Of a DNA stretch of 64,000 nt, positions 1 to 7,628 are shown piece by piece; positions within the stretch are counted from its first letter, which is position 1; each line of letters begins with the position of its first letter. Position numbers and translations under genes: made by a program. Source of the stretch: Sporosarcina luteola (GTDB lineage Bacteria > Bacillota > Bacilli > Bacillales_A > Planococcaceae); NCBI RefSeq assembly GCF_023715585.1, contig NZ_JAMBOK010000003.1:186001-250000 (forward strand), read 5' to 3'. The notes below the pieces were generated by a model. That model was not told where the DNA came from and did not search any database. It saw only the letters and a list, made by a program, of their open reading frames with translations.

Positions 1-246
1 TTTGTCGTACATGACAAACTTAATTCCTTCCTTCCGCAAACCTTCAAGGAAATCATCCATTAACCCTGTCGCCACAATCCCTGTATCACTCACAATCAAA
101 ACCGTTTTAATGCCTTCTCGTTTAATCAACCTCGGAAGCTCTGCTAAACTATTTTCCCCTTCGAGTAGCTGGGGTTCCCGCCATGGCAGAAAAAGAGTAG
201 ACACTTTCATCACACGCTGAAAGCTGCGGCAATACAATTTGTACAT
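1..246 (-). CDS. Iron-containing alcohol dehydrogenase, N-terminal part (runs off the window)
   Basis: Translating the minus strand from the ATG at 246 gives MYKLYCRSFQRVMKVSTLFL followed by PWREPQLLEGENSLAEL and IKTVLIVSDTGIVATGLMDD, with no stop before base 1. The N-terminal YKLYCR element, the LPWREP..LEG motif and the IKTVLIVSD strand are typical of group III iron-dependent alcohol dehydrogenases, NAD(P)-linked cytoplasmic oxidoreductases whose metal-binding domain would lie beyond the window edge. About 82 residues of an expected 380-400 are visible. The upstream sequence has a modest site (AAAGGATGG) about 8 bases before the ATG. A second in-frame ATG at 210 is less likely because family members usually keep the N-terminal arm. 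Substrate cannot be told from this part. Confidence 0.85.
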   Translation of the reverse strand, partial: MYKLYCRSFQRVMKVSTLFLPWREPQLLEGENSLAELPRLIKREGIKTVLIVSDTGIVATGLMDDFLEGLRKEGIKFVMYDK

Positions 247-323
247 GCAAATTCACCATCCTTTGAGTAGATGTAACATTCTAACTATTGTACCTTGAAA
301 TGGCAGTGAATTGCTATAACCCT

Positions 324-445
324 TTATAAGATTTAACGGCTTAGAAGTTATCGATCATTTCCCAAGAGTTATCGTTCAGTTGCAGTCAGTTATCGTTCAT
401 TTCCAAGTTTTATCGATCATTTCCTGAGTTATATTGTCATTTTGT
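324..445. repeat. Degenerate 20-21-bp phased array, core TTATCG-TCATTT
   Basis: The core TTATCG begins at 348, 369, 390 and 410, each followed by A/T, then TCATTTCC or TCAGTTGC. A weaker TTATAT-GTCATTTT follows at about 429 and TTATAA precedes at 324. The spacing is 21, 21, 20 and 19-20 bp. The array fills the divergent gap between the alcohol dehydrogenase start and the lipoprotein gene at 557. Apart from it I see nothing definite in 247-556. Compare the arrays at 37201, 40502 and 52451. Confidence 0.6.
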
Positions 446-556
446 TACCTTAGACCTATCCAATAACAAAGCGATTTCCAAAATATTGCTAGAAATAAAG
501 AGACAAAGCTGACGCATATAGTGAAGTTGAGAAACAAACGCCATTGGAGGGATCAT

Positions 557-1006
557 ATGCCGAAAAAACTGTATTTCTTTTTGTTGCCCCTAGTATGCCT
601 AGTAGCCGCTTGTTCCTACGATAGTGAAAAAGCCGTCAAAAACGGGGATGTCATCAATATGAACGGACCCATTTTCAACTTTGACCGATTCCAACATTTC
701 TTGGAAAGTGTCGAAGAGGATGAAGTGGCCTCCGTACGGATCACCAACTACACACTCGAAGGAAACCCGACATTGTACAATTTATCTTTCGATGGAGCTG
801 AATTCGATTTGGAAATCGATCAATCGAAAAATAAGGAGCGAGGGGACAATCCTCGGAAAATGAGCATGTCCTGCACGGAACTGGTGGAAGATGAAGGACA
901 GCAATTGTTCATTTATACGTTGGAGGGGTGCCAGCAAGGGACCTCTGCCGATCGTTTTCTTCTATTAAATATCTTGAAGGAGCAAATAGAAGACCATGAG
1001 CATTAA
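557..1006 (+). CDS. DUF4362-type lipoprotein
   Basis: A 149-aa exported lipoprotein of unknown function. The start at 557 (MPKKLYFFLLPLVCLVAACS) is preferred over the longer frame from 521 because GGAGGG lies six bases upstream of it and it exposes a clean signal peptide with lipobox LVAAC. The mature part begins YDSEKAVKNGDVINMNGPIF and continues with FDRFQHFLESVE and VRITNYTLEGNPTLYNLSFDG, the pattern of the Bacillales DUF4362 family. It should be anchored on the outer face of the membrane. Two further cysteines (in SMSCTELVE and LEGCQQG) could form a disulfide. It stands alone, with nothing operon-like on either side. The family assignment is from memory of its consensus; the role is unknown. 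Confidence 0.8.
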   Translation: MPKKLYFFLLPLVCLVAACSYDSEKAVKNGDVINMNGPIFNFDRFQHFLESVEEDEVASVRITNYTLEGNPTLYNLSFDGAEFDLEIDQSKNKERGDNPRKMSMSCTELVEDEGQQLFIYTLEGCQQGTSADRFLLLNILKEQIEDHEH

Positions 1007-1179
1007 TGGAATCTTGGGTAGTTGATCTTCGCGATATTCCACTCCCGGACAACCACTATGGCTGATTAAAATCCTACTCCTTTCAAATAACGTTTATGCT
1101 TTTTATTCACAACACATGGACGGATGGCTCTATTTGTGACAGAATATTAAGATGATAATTAAAGTCTGGGGGAGTTTAC

Positions 1180-1680
1180 ATGCGGCTTGAGAAACCGTCC
1201 TTGAAATGGAAAGCAGAACATATTGCATATATGAATGAGTGGGATGATGCCCGAATGACGCCTAGCAGTTTTCATTTGCAAGCGGACATTCCTTATGAAG
1301 TATATTTGGAAGAGATGGCGGCAAAGGAAGCGGGGCTCGACAACCGGATGCTGAATACAAATTATTTTCTTATCGATGACAGCGGACGGCTCGTAGGAAT
1401 GGTCAATATCCGACATGGCTTGAATGATGCTTTACGCCAAATCGGCGGACACATCGGCTACGGGATCCGCCCTTCGGAACGGCGGAAAGGGTATGCGACC
1501 TATTTGCTGTCTGAGGCATTGAAGAAAACGGATCAGCTGGGCATCCATTCTGTGCTTGTCACATGCAATGAAGATAATGTCGGTTCAGCTGCAGTCATTA
1601 TCAAAAATGGCGGAATAGAGGACGAGAGCTTCACGGAAGCGCATGGCAATGTCGTTCGTAGGTTTTGGATTGAACGGTGA
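1180..1680 (+). CDS. GNAT-family N-acetyltransferase
   Basis: A 166-aa cytoplasmic protein with the GNAT fold. The acetyl-CoA binding motif A is visible as IGYGIRPSERRKGYATYLL (the R/Q-x-x-G-x-G/A loop, here RRKGYA), preceded by the beta strands YFLIDDSGRLVGMVNIRH and followed by VLVTCNEDNVGSAAVIIKNG. The N-terminus, with the acidic VYLEEMAAKEAG, resembles the RimJ/RimL-like subgroup often annotated as predicted acetyltransferases. A strong site GGGGGAG sits about five bases before the ATG. No substrate can be inferred: the gene is alone between a lipoprotein and an unassigned gene. Confidence 0.85.
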   Translation: MRLEKPSLKWKAEHIAYMNEWDDARMTPSSFHLQADIPYEVYLEEMAAKEAGLDNRMLNTNYFLIDDSGRLVGMVNIRHGLNDALRQIGGHIGYGIRPSERRKGYATYLLSEALKKTDQLGIHSVLVTCNEDNVGSAAVIIKNGGIEDESFTEAHGNVVRRFWIER

Positions 1681-1754
1681 TCCTGAATAGCTACGTTTCT
1701 TTCAACTGTTTATGTATAATGGAAGAATGAAACAATCTGATTGGAGGAAATGTG

Positions 1755-2384
1755 ATGACTACCACTCAAACGATGTCGATTCACCGTGCTCTATCTGAAT
1801 TGAAAACATTGAATGACCGTATTCCAAAAGTGATTCAAGAGGCGGATTTCATTGCCACCGACCGGAAATCTGCACAAAAAATCAATGGCCTATCTATAGA
1901 AGACTATGAAAAGACGGTCCAAGCCGGATTCGATAAGGCGGTATCGTTAATTGAACGGCGCAATCGACTGAAAGACGCAATTGTACAATCGAATGCAATT
2001 ACCGAGGTTGTGGTGGCTGGAGAGAAGATGACGGTCGCCAAAGCTATTGAGCGCAAGTCATCCATTGCAAATGAAGAAAAATTGCTTGCCGCGATGGTTG
2101 GAAAACGCCGAATGGCTATCAGTAAACTGTCGATGGAAAACGATACACTTCCGTCACGACTGGAAGATTATTTAACAGCAATTTTAGGTAATAAAGATCA
2201 TGCGAAAAAAGAAGAGGTTGAGTTACATACGAAATCATTTAAGGAACGGAACGAGTACGTCCTCATCGATCCGTTGAACCTCGATAAGCGAATTGAAGAA
2301 TGGGAAGAGCGGATCTCCAGCTTTAAAGCTGAAGTGGATGCGGTCCTGTCCGAGTCCAATGCCCTTACGAAAATAACCATTTAA
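1755..2384 (+). CDS. Conserved protein of unknown function, helical
   Basis: A 209-aa soluble protein without signal peptide or membrane segment. GGAGG lies seven bases before the ATG at 1755, favouring it over the adjacent GTG at 1752. The sequence is rich in Lys and Glu and predicted largely helical: SIHRALSELKTLNDRIPKVI, then YEKTVQAGFDKAVSLIERRNRL, a charged middle, and a C-terminal helix KRIEEWEERISSFKAEVDAVL. The overall style (short ARALSELK-type start, repeated helices with a VAGEKMTVAKAIERK turn) recalls small phage-associated proteins and, distantly, the DIP1984-type protein at 34830, but I cannot name a family with confidence. No phage genes are nearby. Confidence 0.7.
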   Translation: MTTTQTMSIHRALSELKTLNDRIPKVIQEADFIATDRKSAQKINGLSIEDYEKTVQAGFDKAVSLIERRNRLKDAIVQSNAITEVVVAGEKMTVAKAIERKSSIANEEKLLAAMVGKRRMAISKLSMENDTLPSRLEDYLTAILGNKDHAKKEEVELHTKSFKERNEYVLIDPLNLDKRIEEWEERISSFKAEVDAVLSESNALTKITI

Positions 2385-2669
2385 GGCGTATTGCATGAGT
2401 AATCGAAAACGATATCCACAAGACCCTTCTTTTCCGGAGTTCTTTGGGTGAAATAGAAACCGGCTTACCTTTACTTTCAACTAGTGAACGAGCAAAGAGA
2501 AAGCTCAAACCTTAGCGTTCAAAGCTATAAACCTTACAACTTAAAGTTCTTTACAATTTAAAGGTTAACGTTTAAAGTTCAAGACTCTTTCAAATCTTGG
2601 GGAACCAGTTACGGGATTCTTGTGTTGGCCCATCGTTTGCTGCCAAGCTGATTATATCGTGCAATTTGT

Positions 2670-2707
2670 AAACCGTCGCAGGAGGTTTCCTGGGACGGTT
2701 TTTATTA
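2670..2707 (+). terminator. Rho-independent terminator
   Basis: Stem AAACCGTC (2670-2677) pairs with GACGGTTT (2694-2701) around a 16-base loop and runs into a T-tract. It could end transcription from the gene at 1755 before the converging lipoprotein gene. The rest of 2385-2669 holds only AT-rich sequence with loosely repeated AAACCTTA/AAAGTTC words. Confidence 0.65.
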
Positions 2708-2711
2708 TCCC

Positions 2712-3281
2712 TTATTCATTGACGTTAATTGGTTCGCCACTTATCAAACTTCTTATTAATTTCTTTTCACCGAGGTACGAAATTTTTGCGATTTTGTCGT
2801 CCCGCATAATGGCAACGCCTGTTAGCTTAATCGGCGTTTCCTCACCGTCTTTATTGACATAGTCCAAATCCACGGTGAAGTTGTAATTGGTCGGCGTCAC
2901 TTCGTTTTGCTCAACATCCACATGGTTCACTTTCAGTTGGTAATCAAACCTGTTAGCTGAATGATGGAATGCAACAAGTTCATTCGTCAATATATATTGC
3001 TCGAAAGTGCTTTCCGTCAAATAGGGTTTGTACGTTTCCTCCAAATACTTCTTGAATTCAATAAATCCTTCATCCATTTCGTCCTCATCGAATGTATCCG
3101 GCAAATAATTTTCGAAAAGTGATTTCTCATCGGGCGCATTCAATTGAAGTTCAACAACCTTTTTTACCGCTTCCTTGATCGGATCTTGATCATCATCAGG
3201 CTGCGAGCACCCTGTAACTGCGAGGGAAATCAGTACCAAAAATATGGCGGCCCCAAATTTCCGTCGATAGTTCCTTTTCAT
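2712..3281 (-). CDS. Lipoprotein of unknown function
   Basis: A 189-aa predicted lipoprotein: signal peptide KRNYRRKFGAAIFLVLISLA with lipobox VTGC, then an acidic mature region (SQPDDDQDPIKEAVKKVVEL). The ATG at 3281 is preceded by AAAGGAGG at a spacing of about seven, and is preferred to the TTG at 3284. The mature part looks like a mixed alpha-beta domain: a helical first half (SLFENYLPDTFDEDEMDEGF), then beta-rich repeats such as FDYQLKVNHVDVEQNEVTP and YNFTVDLDYVNKDGEETPIK. This resembles the NTF2-like extracytoplasmic domains of Bacillus lipoproteins, but that is inference. It stands alone, convergent with the upstream plus-strand gene. Confidence 0.75.
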   Translation of the reverse strand: MKRNYRRKFGAAIFLVLISLAVTGCSQPDDDQDPIKEAVKKVVELQLNAPDEKSLFENYLPDTFDEDEMDEGFIEFKKYLEETYKPYLTESTFEQYILTNELVAFHHSANRFDYQLKVNHVDVEQNEVTPTNYNFTVDLDYVNKDGEETPIKLTGVAIMRDDKIAKISYLGEKKLIRSLISGEPINVNE

Positions 3282-3438
3282 CAACCTGCCTCCTTTTCAC
3301 AAACGATTCATTCAACTGTTTATACGGCAAAAAGGTCATAAAAGTTTCGTATTACGGACTACCAACTTTGCACTTCATAGATTCTTGCTTACAATTGTAG
3401 GAAGAGTTTCAGACCAATTTGATAAGAAGGTGTCGAAG

Positions 3439-4113
3439 ATGAAAAAGCAATGGAATCATAAGGGGATTATCGAGAAGTTCGAAATGTGCCGGAACGTCGA
3501 GCAAGCAGAGCCAATGAAAGCGTATATGAAACACCATTTTCCGTTCTTGGGCATTAAAAGTCCGCTGCGAAACGAGCTGCTGCGTGAGCAATTCCGGGAA
3601 TATGCGCTGCCCGAAATTGACGAAGTATTCGACGAGGCATGGAAGCTATATGAATTGCCCGAGCGGGAATATCAGTATGCCGCAATTGCTTTGCTCGATA
3701 AAATGAAAAAGCAATTCACGACTGACGATTATCCGAAGCTATTGAAGTTCATCGAAACAAAATCGTGGTGGGACAGTGTCGATGCAATCGCCCCCAATCT
3801 TGTCGGCCATGTCGTCAAATTGGACCGTGCATACGGGAAAAAAGTGATGCTTGACTGGTCGCACTCGGACAATCTGTGGACAAACCGCTCCGCTATTTTG
3901 CATCAGTTAAAGTTCAAAAAAGAAACCGATACCGAGCTATTATTTGAAATCATCCTACAGCATGTGGAATCAAATGAGTTTTTCATTCAAAAAGCGATCG
4001 GGTGGGTATTGCGGGAGTACGCGAAAACCGATCCGGTAATCGTGAGGGAGTTTGTCGAAGAACATACGCTGAAACCGTTGAGCAGGCGAGAGGCTTTGAA
4101 GCATATCGGTTGA
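3439..4113 (+). CDS. alkD: DNA alkylation repair enzyme, AlkD family
   Basis: A 224-aa HEAT-like-repeat DNA glycosylase that removes alkylated (3-methyl and N7-alkyl) purines. Diagnostic residues match B. cereus AlkD with an offset of two: the Trp111-Asp115 pair in SWWDSVDAIAP, Arg150 in LWTNRSAILHQL and Trp189 in KAIGWVLREYAKTDP. The arginine and tryptophans cradle the damaged base and the Asp stabilises the cation. The frame is open from a TTG at 3385, but the ATG at 3439, with AAGAAGGTG upstream and a normal family N-terminus (MKKQWNHKGI), is the better start. A hairpin terminator follows directly. No other repair genes are nearby. Confidence 0.9.
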   Translation: MKKQWNHKGIIEKFEMCRNVEQAEPMKAYMKHHFPFLGIKSPLRNELLREQFREYALPEIDEVFDEAWKLYELPEREYQYAAIALLDKMKKQFTTDDYPKLLKFIETKSWWDSVDAIAPNLVGHVVKLDRAYGKKVMLDWSHSDNLWTNRSAILHQLKFKKETDTELLFEIILQHVESNEFFIQKAIGWVLREYAKTDPVIVREFVEEHTLKPLSRREALKHIG

Positions 4114-4125
4114 AGGATACTAAAG

Positions 4126-4160
4126 GAACGCATGCACAAGTAGCATGCGTTCTTTCATTT
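4126..4160 (+). terminator. Rho-independent terminator after alkD
   Basis: Perfect 10-bp stem GAACGCATGC / GCATGCGTTC with a seven-base loop and a following TTTCATTTT. Confidence 0.85.
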
Positions 4161-4286
4161 TGTAAAAAGGTAACTTGAATTTCAACTATGTTCATCTTCC
4201 GTTAATGTTAGCGGTTTAGTATAACGTTATAACAAATAACGGAGGCGGATTTGATGGGGTATTAAAAACATCTACTTTTATTACAT

Positions 4287-4904
4287 TTAAATTTTCACGC
4301 TTTGTTTTCCATTGAAATCAATCACATCGATTTTAAACCGATTTGAAATAAAAGCATGGATCAAAGCAGCCGGCAAAAGTGGAATAATACTCATTATCAT
4401 CTTAATTTCATAGAAAAGAGTGGTTTTTTCTATTTTTTTGCCTTTGATACGGCTTCTGAATGCACTTAATGCGATACCATAGATATTTCCAATCATAATT
4501 GTTCGAATGACACCCAGTATTCCCAACGCTTTTTCCGTTCCATACACTTTAACTACGCGATTCCATGCTTCTTTGGATGGATTTCCTCTCGTATCGGCAT
4601 AATGCTGTGCAAAAACAATTGCCGTCATTTCACCCTCCGAAATTCCTTCAGTAATTCCTGATAAAAGCATTTTTATTTCCTTCTCGCTCATCCCTTGCTC
4701 CAGAGCAATTTTTGTATGGGCATATGAGCAAACTTCACAGCCATTCACTTCCGTTACAGCTAGCATGATCCTTTCGATAAAATGTGAAGATATCCTATTC
4801 ATTTTCTTGTTCTTTCTCATATATTTGAATGTCCTTATACCTTTATAGAGAGCAACATACAATTCTTTTGTCCCATAAATATTTTTATATAATTCCTGAC
4901 CCAT
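4287..4904 (-). CDS. Carboxymuconolactone decarboxylase / AhpD-like protein
   Basis: A 205-aa protein with the AhpD-type redox motif CEVCSYAHTKIA (Cys56, Cys59, His63), in which the CxxC pair and the histidine act as a thiol-disulfide centre in alkylhydroperoxidase-type members. The C-terminal 60 residues are hydrophobic (MIMSIIPLLPAALIHAFIS), unusual for short AhpD proteins and suggesting membrane association. The start at 4904 is chosen because GAGGGAG lies six bases upstream; the frame stays open to 4925. The gene lies downstream of and in the same orientation as a TetR-family regulator, with a TetR-type operator in the gap (5117-5128), so regulation by that protein is plausible. The physiological substrate is unknown. 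Confidence 0.8.
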   Translation of the reverse strand: MGQELYKNIYGTKELYVALYKGIRTFKYMRKNKKMNRISSHFIERIMLAVTEVNGCEVCSYAHTKIALEQGMSEKEIKMLLSGITEGISEGEMTAIVFAQHYADTRGNPSKEAWNRVVKVYGTEKALGILGVIRTIMIGNIYGIALSAFRSRIKGKKIEKTTLFYEIKMIMSIIPLLPAALIHAFISNRFKIDVIDFNGKQSVKI

Positions 4905-5024
4905 ACTTGTATCTCCCTCTACCATAAAATTGCTACTTATGAATTAGTCAAGACTGATAACTACAAATCGCTATAGCCTTAATGATCAGTAATTATTCAA
5001 CGTATATCCATTACTCATCCTCAC

Positions 5025-5062
5025 AAAAAAGAGCCCCTAAGCAATCAACTCTTTTAAGGCGC
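5025..5062 (-). terminator. Possible minus-strand hairpin between tetR and the AhpD-like gene
   Basis: On the minus strand AAAAGAG and CTCTTTT flank a 15-base loop, followed by Ts. The stem is only seven pairs. It would sit between the presumed operator and the AhpD-like gene and could be an attenuator or the remains of a lost gene. Confidence 0.35.
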
Positions 5063-5116
5063 CCATTGATAAATTCAACTAAACGGGTTATATATTATTG
5101 ATACAAATTCTTGTAC

Positions 5117-5128
5117 CTACCGTTCGGT
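5117..5128. promoter_or_regulatory. Candidate TetR-type operator
   Basis: TACCGTTCGGTA has five-base arms TACCG / CGGTA around TT, the form of many TetR/AcrR operators. It lies between the tetR stop codon and the AhpD-like gene that follows it. No binding data; inference from symmetry and location. Confidence 0.45.
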
Positions 5129-5182
5129 ACAGAATGTAGTCTATCACAGATACTCAAAAATTGGCAAGTAAATTACATGCCA

Positions 5183-5758
5183 TTAAGTAAGGTTGTACTG
5201 TTCACGAATTACATCGATAACGTTGATTAAAAAATGGATATTTTGATGACTTTTCATTAATAAAACTCCGCCTTCAATCATAGCTATCATCGCTTGAGCG
5301 CTTTTTTTGGTATCGATAGCGGCATCTAGTTGACCTTGCTCGACCATTTCATCTAGAGTTGCTTCTACAGATCCAATCCACTGTTCGATAATATATTGGA
5401 TTTTCACCCGAAAGGTTTCATCATGTTCACTCATTTCAATGGCTAAATTTCCAATTGGACAACCTGATTTATTTGGTATTTCAGTATGAAAAGTGAGGAT
5501 TCTATCAAGCATCTTGTTTAATTTAGCTACAGGTTTAATTGTTGATTGAAAAATGCCGATAATTAACTGTTGATCCCACTCTTGAACTAGATCTTCTACA
5601 ACGGCTAAACCTAGATCATATTTAGAGGAAAAATAGTGATAAAACTGACCTTTTCCAATATTAGCAGCAAGAAGAATGTCACTTATAGATGTTGCCTGAT
5701 AACCTTTAGAATAAATAACTTCTCTAGCAATGGAGAGGATCTCTTGTTTTTTAGACAT
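5183..5758 (-). CDS. TetR/AcrR-family transcriptional regulator
   Basis: A 191-aa one-domain-plus-sensor repressor. The N-terminal helix-turn-helix is plain: KKQEILSIAREVIYSKGYQA, then TSISDILLAANIGKGQFYHY with FSSKYDLGLAVVE. The C-terminal half (GCPIGNLAIEMSEHDETFRV and AMIAMIEGGVLLMKSHQN) is of the sensor type found in YxaF/LmrA- and AcuR-like regulators, in which a GCxxGN loop lines the ligand pocket. The ATG at 5758 follows GAAGGTG. The downstream AhpD-like gene with the palindrome at 5117-5128 is the likeliest target. The ligand is unknown; quinones, aldehydes or similar electrophiles would fit the family but this is inference. Confidence 0.9.
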   Translation of the reverse strand: MSKKQEILSIAREVIYSKGYQATSISDILLAANIGKGQFYHYFSSKYDLGLAVVEDLVQEWDQQLIIGIFQSTIKPVAKLNKMLDRILTFHTEIPNKSGCPIGNLAIEMSEHDETFRVKIQYIIEQWIGSVEATLDEMVEQGQLDAAIDTKKSAQAMIAMIEGGVLLMKSHQNIHFLINVIDVIREQYNLT

Positions 5759-5940
5759 ATTTACACACCTTCATCATTAAATTTTGTATAGTTTATAATC
5801 CTCTATTAATTTAGGGATTTTTCTCTTGAATGGAAAAAACCTATTTTTTCCCTTCTGAAAGCTTTCGATACAATGAAGCCCTTGACACATTTGTAACTTC
5901 ACAAACCAGTGCAAATTAGTCATTTGCAACGCAATAAAAA

Positions 5941-6039
5941 ACATTGAACCTGACGACGTTGATGGTGACGCATGATGAAGAGTTGCTTCCCTATGCCGAC
6001 CGGATCATTACAATGAGGGATGGATATATTGTTGAGTAA
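5941..6039 (+). pseudogene. C-terminal remnant of an ABC-transporter ATPase
   Basis: The plus strand reads TLNLTTLMVTHDEELLPYAD then RIITMRDGYIVE and a TAA at 6037-6039. This is the H-loop (VTHD) and the last beta strand of a LolD/MacB-type ABC ATPase. The same frame has a stop at 5935-5937, so only about 32 residues survive: no Walker A, signature or Walker B. No permease partner is next to it. It is the scar of a deleted exporter gene. The remaining sequence of 5759-6110 holds the tetR promoter side and a short A/T hairpin at about 5832-5849. Confidence 0.8.
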
Positions 6040-6072
6040 GATCAATTAGATAATACCTCTTGACAGAATCAT

Positions 6073-6093
6073 CGGGGGTGAAATGAGCCCCCG
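6073..6093. terminator. GC hairpin after the osmolyte transporter operon
   Basis: CGGGGG (6073-6078) pairs with CCCCCG (6088-6093) across a nine-base loop, just past the stop of the minus-strand permease-binding fusion. No good T-tract on either strand, so a terminator role is only likely. Confidence 0.45.
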
Positions 6094-6110
6094 CTAATCG
6101 ATGTCTTCTT

Positions 6111-7628
6111 TTATTCCAACAAACCCGCATCCTTTAAAAATGCGCGTGCAACGTCTTCCGGTTTTTCACCTTCCGCGTTCACTCTATAGTTCATGTCCCG
6201 CATCTCGTCGTCCGTCACTTTGCCCGCGAGTCGGTTGAGCACTTTCTCGAGTTCAGGATACGTTTCGCGTGTTTCTTTCCGGAGGAGAGGGGCCCCTTGG
6301 TATGGCGGGAACAGCTCCTTGTCGTCCTGTAGAACGGTGAGTTCGTATTGTTGCAGTTCACTGTCGGTCGAATAGGCATCCATAAGGTTGATATCCCCTG
6401 ATTTAATCGCCTGGTAGCGGAGTTTCGGTTCCATCGTCCGGACGGAAGGGAAGTCGATTCCGTATACGCTGCGTATGCCTCGGTAGCCGTCTTCGCGGTC
6501 GTTGAATTCGAGTGTAAACCCAGCTTTTACGGCATTTTGAATCGCGGCGAGGTCGGAGATTGTTTGTACGCCGTACTGCTCCGCGAACGGTTTGGATACT
6601 GCAAGCGAGTAGGTGTTGTTATACTCCATCGGCGGCAGGAGGACAAGGTCGAATTTCTCGGCAAGCCCATCTCGCGCTTGTGCGTATACTTCGTTCCGGT
6701 CATTGCTGACGGCCGTCTCTTTCAAGAATTCGGACAGCGCCGTCCCAGTGAATTCAGGATAGAGGTCGATGCTCCCGGATTGCAACGCGTTGAATACGAA
6801 TGATGTTTTGCCAAGTCCCGGCTTCAGTTCAACGGACAGGTCCGTCTCTTCTTCGATGAGGAGCTTGTACATATTTATAAGAATTTCAGGTTCCGCCCCT
6901 AATTTGGCGCCGATGACAAGCTGTTTTTCATTGCTAGTAGGCAAAAGGGGCAGGACGATGATGAGTAGGGTAGCGACCAAAAATGCCACGAGTGCAATGG
7001 TAGCCCGCCGGAACGATAGCCCCTCGAATTTCCTCAGTAACAAGTCGAATGACAGCGCGAGAAGTGCTGCAGGGACTGCACCGAGAACGATGAGGGAAGG
7101 GCTGTTCCGATCGATGCCGAGCAGGATGAGATCGCCGAGACCGCCAGCGCCGATCAGCGCAGCGAGAGTGGCGGTTCCTACAATCAGCACCATCGATGTC
7201 CGGATGCCTGCCATGATGACAGGCATGGCAAGGGGCAGTTCGACTTTCGTCAGACGCTTCCGCCGGTTCATCCCCATCGCGGTCGCCGCTTCGATCAAGG
7301 AAGGGTCGATTCCCTTGATGCCTGTATACGTGTTGCGCAAAATCGGCAGCAATGCATACGCGACAAGTGCGATGATGGCAGGGATCTTGCCGATGCCGAA
7401 CAACGGGATCAGCAGGCCGAGCAATGCGAGCGACGGTATCGTCTGCAACACGGCGCTTGTCCCGATGACTGTTTCTGCAATCCGCTGCCGGGTTGTCAAA
7501 TGGACGCCAACCGGGATGGCTATGAGGATGGCGAAGAAGAGTGCGATGAGCGAGATTTGGATGTGTTCCAACAACGCCAAAGCAAGTTCGCCTTTCCGAT
7601 CTTGAAAAACGTTTACAAAGTCACTCAT
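6111..7628 (-). CDS. Osmolyte ABC transporter: permease fused to substrate-binding domain (OpuF/EgtU type)
   Basis: A 505-aa membrane protein with two modules. Residues 1-210 are a BPD-type permease with about six membrane segments and the EAA loop IEAATAMGMNRRKRLTKVEL. After another hydrophobic segment (IALVAFLVATLLIIVLPLLP) follows an extracytoplasmic OpuAC-type binding domain, starting LVIGAKLGAEPEILINMYKL and containing the hallmark SGSIDLYPEFTGTAL. Such fusions import quaternary amines (glycine betaine, choline, carnitine) or ergothioneine; the sequence alone does not decide. The ATG at 7628 is chosen because it overlaps the upstream ATPase stop by eight bases (translational coupling) and GGAGG is nearby. 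It forms a complete importer with the ATPase at 7621-8571. Confidence 0.9.
   Translation of the reverse strand: MSDFVNVFQDRKGELALALLEHIQISLIALFFAILIAIPVGVHLTTRQRIAETVIGTSAVLQTIPSLALLGLLIPLFGIGKIPAIIALVAYALLPILRNTYTGIKGIDPSLIEAATAMGMNRRKRLTKVELPLAMPVIMAGIRTSMVLIVGTATLAALIGAGGLGDLILLGIDRNSPSLIVLGAVPAALLALSFDLLLRKFEGLSFRRATIALVAFLVATLLIIVLPLLPTSNEKQLVIGAKLGAEPEILINMYKLLIEEETDLSVELKPGLGKTSFVFNALQSGSIDLYPEFTGTALSEFLKETAVSNDRNEVYAQARDGLAEKFDLVLLPPMEYNNTYSLAVSKPFAEQYGVQTISDLAAIQNAVKAGFTLEFNDREDGYRGIRSVYGIDFPSVRTMEPKLRYQAIKSGDINLMDAYSTDSELQQYELTVLQDDKELFPPYQGAPLLRKETRETYPELEKVLNRLAGKVTDDEMRDMNYRVNAEGEKPEDVARAFLKDAGLLE

Noticed and set aside
2..220. Plus-strand 72-codon frame
   Set aside because: It is the antisense of the iron alcohol dehydrogenase N-terminus, which has clear family motifs.
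2460..2600. Tandem repeat of AAACCTTA/AAAGTTC words
   Set aside because: Spacing is irregular (23-30 bases) and matches are short; unlike the phased arrays it does not hold a period.
6769..7605. Long plus-strand frame of 278 codons
   Set aside because: Antisense of the osmolyte permease; Ser/Arg/Met-rich composition typical of a shadow frame and no ribosome site.
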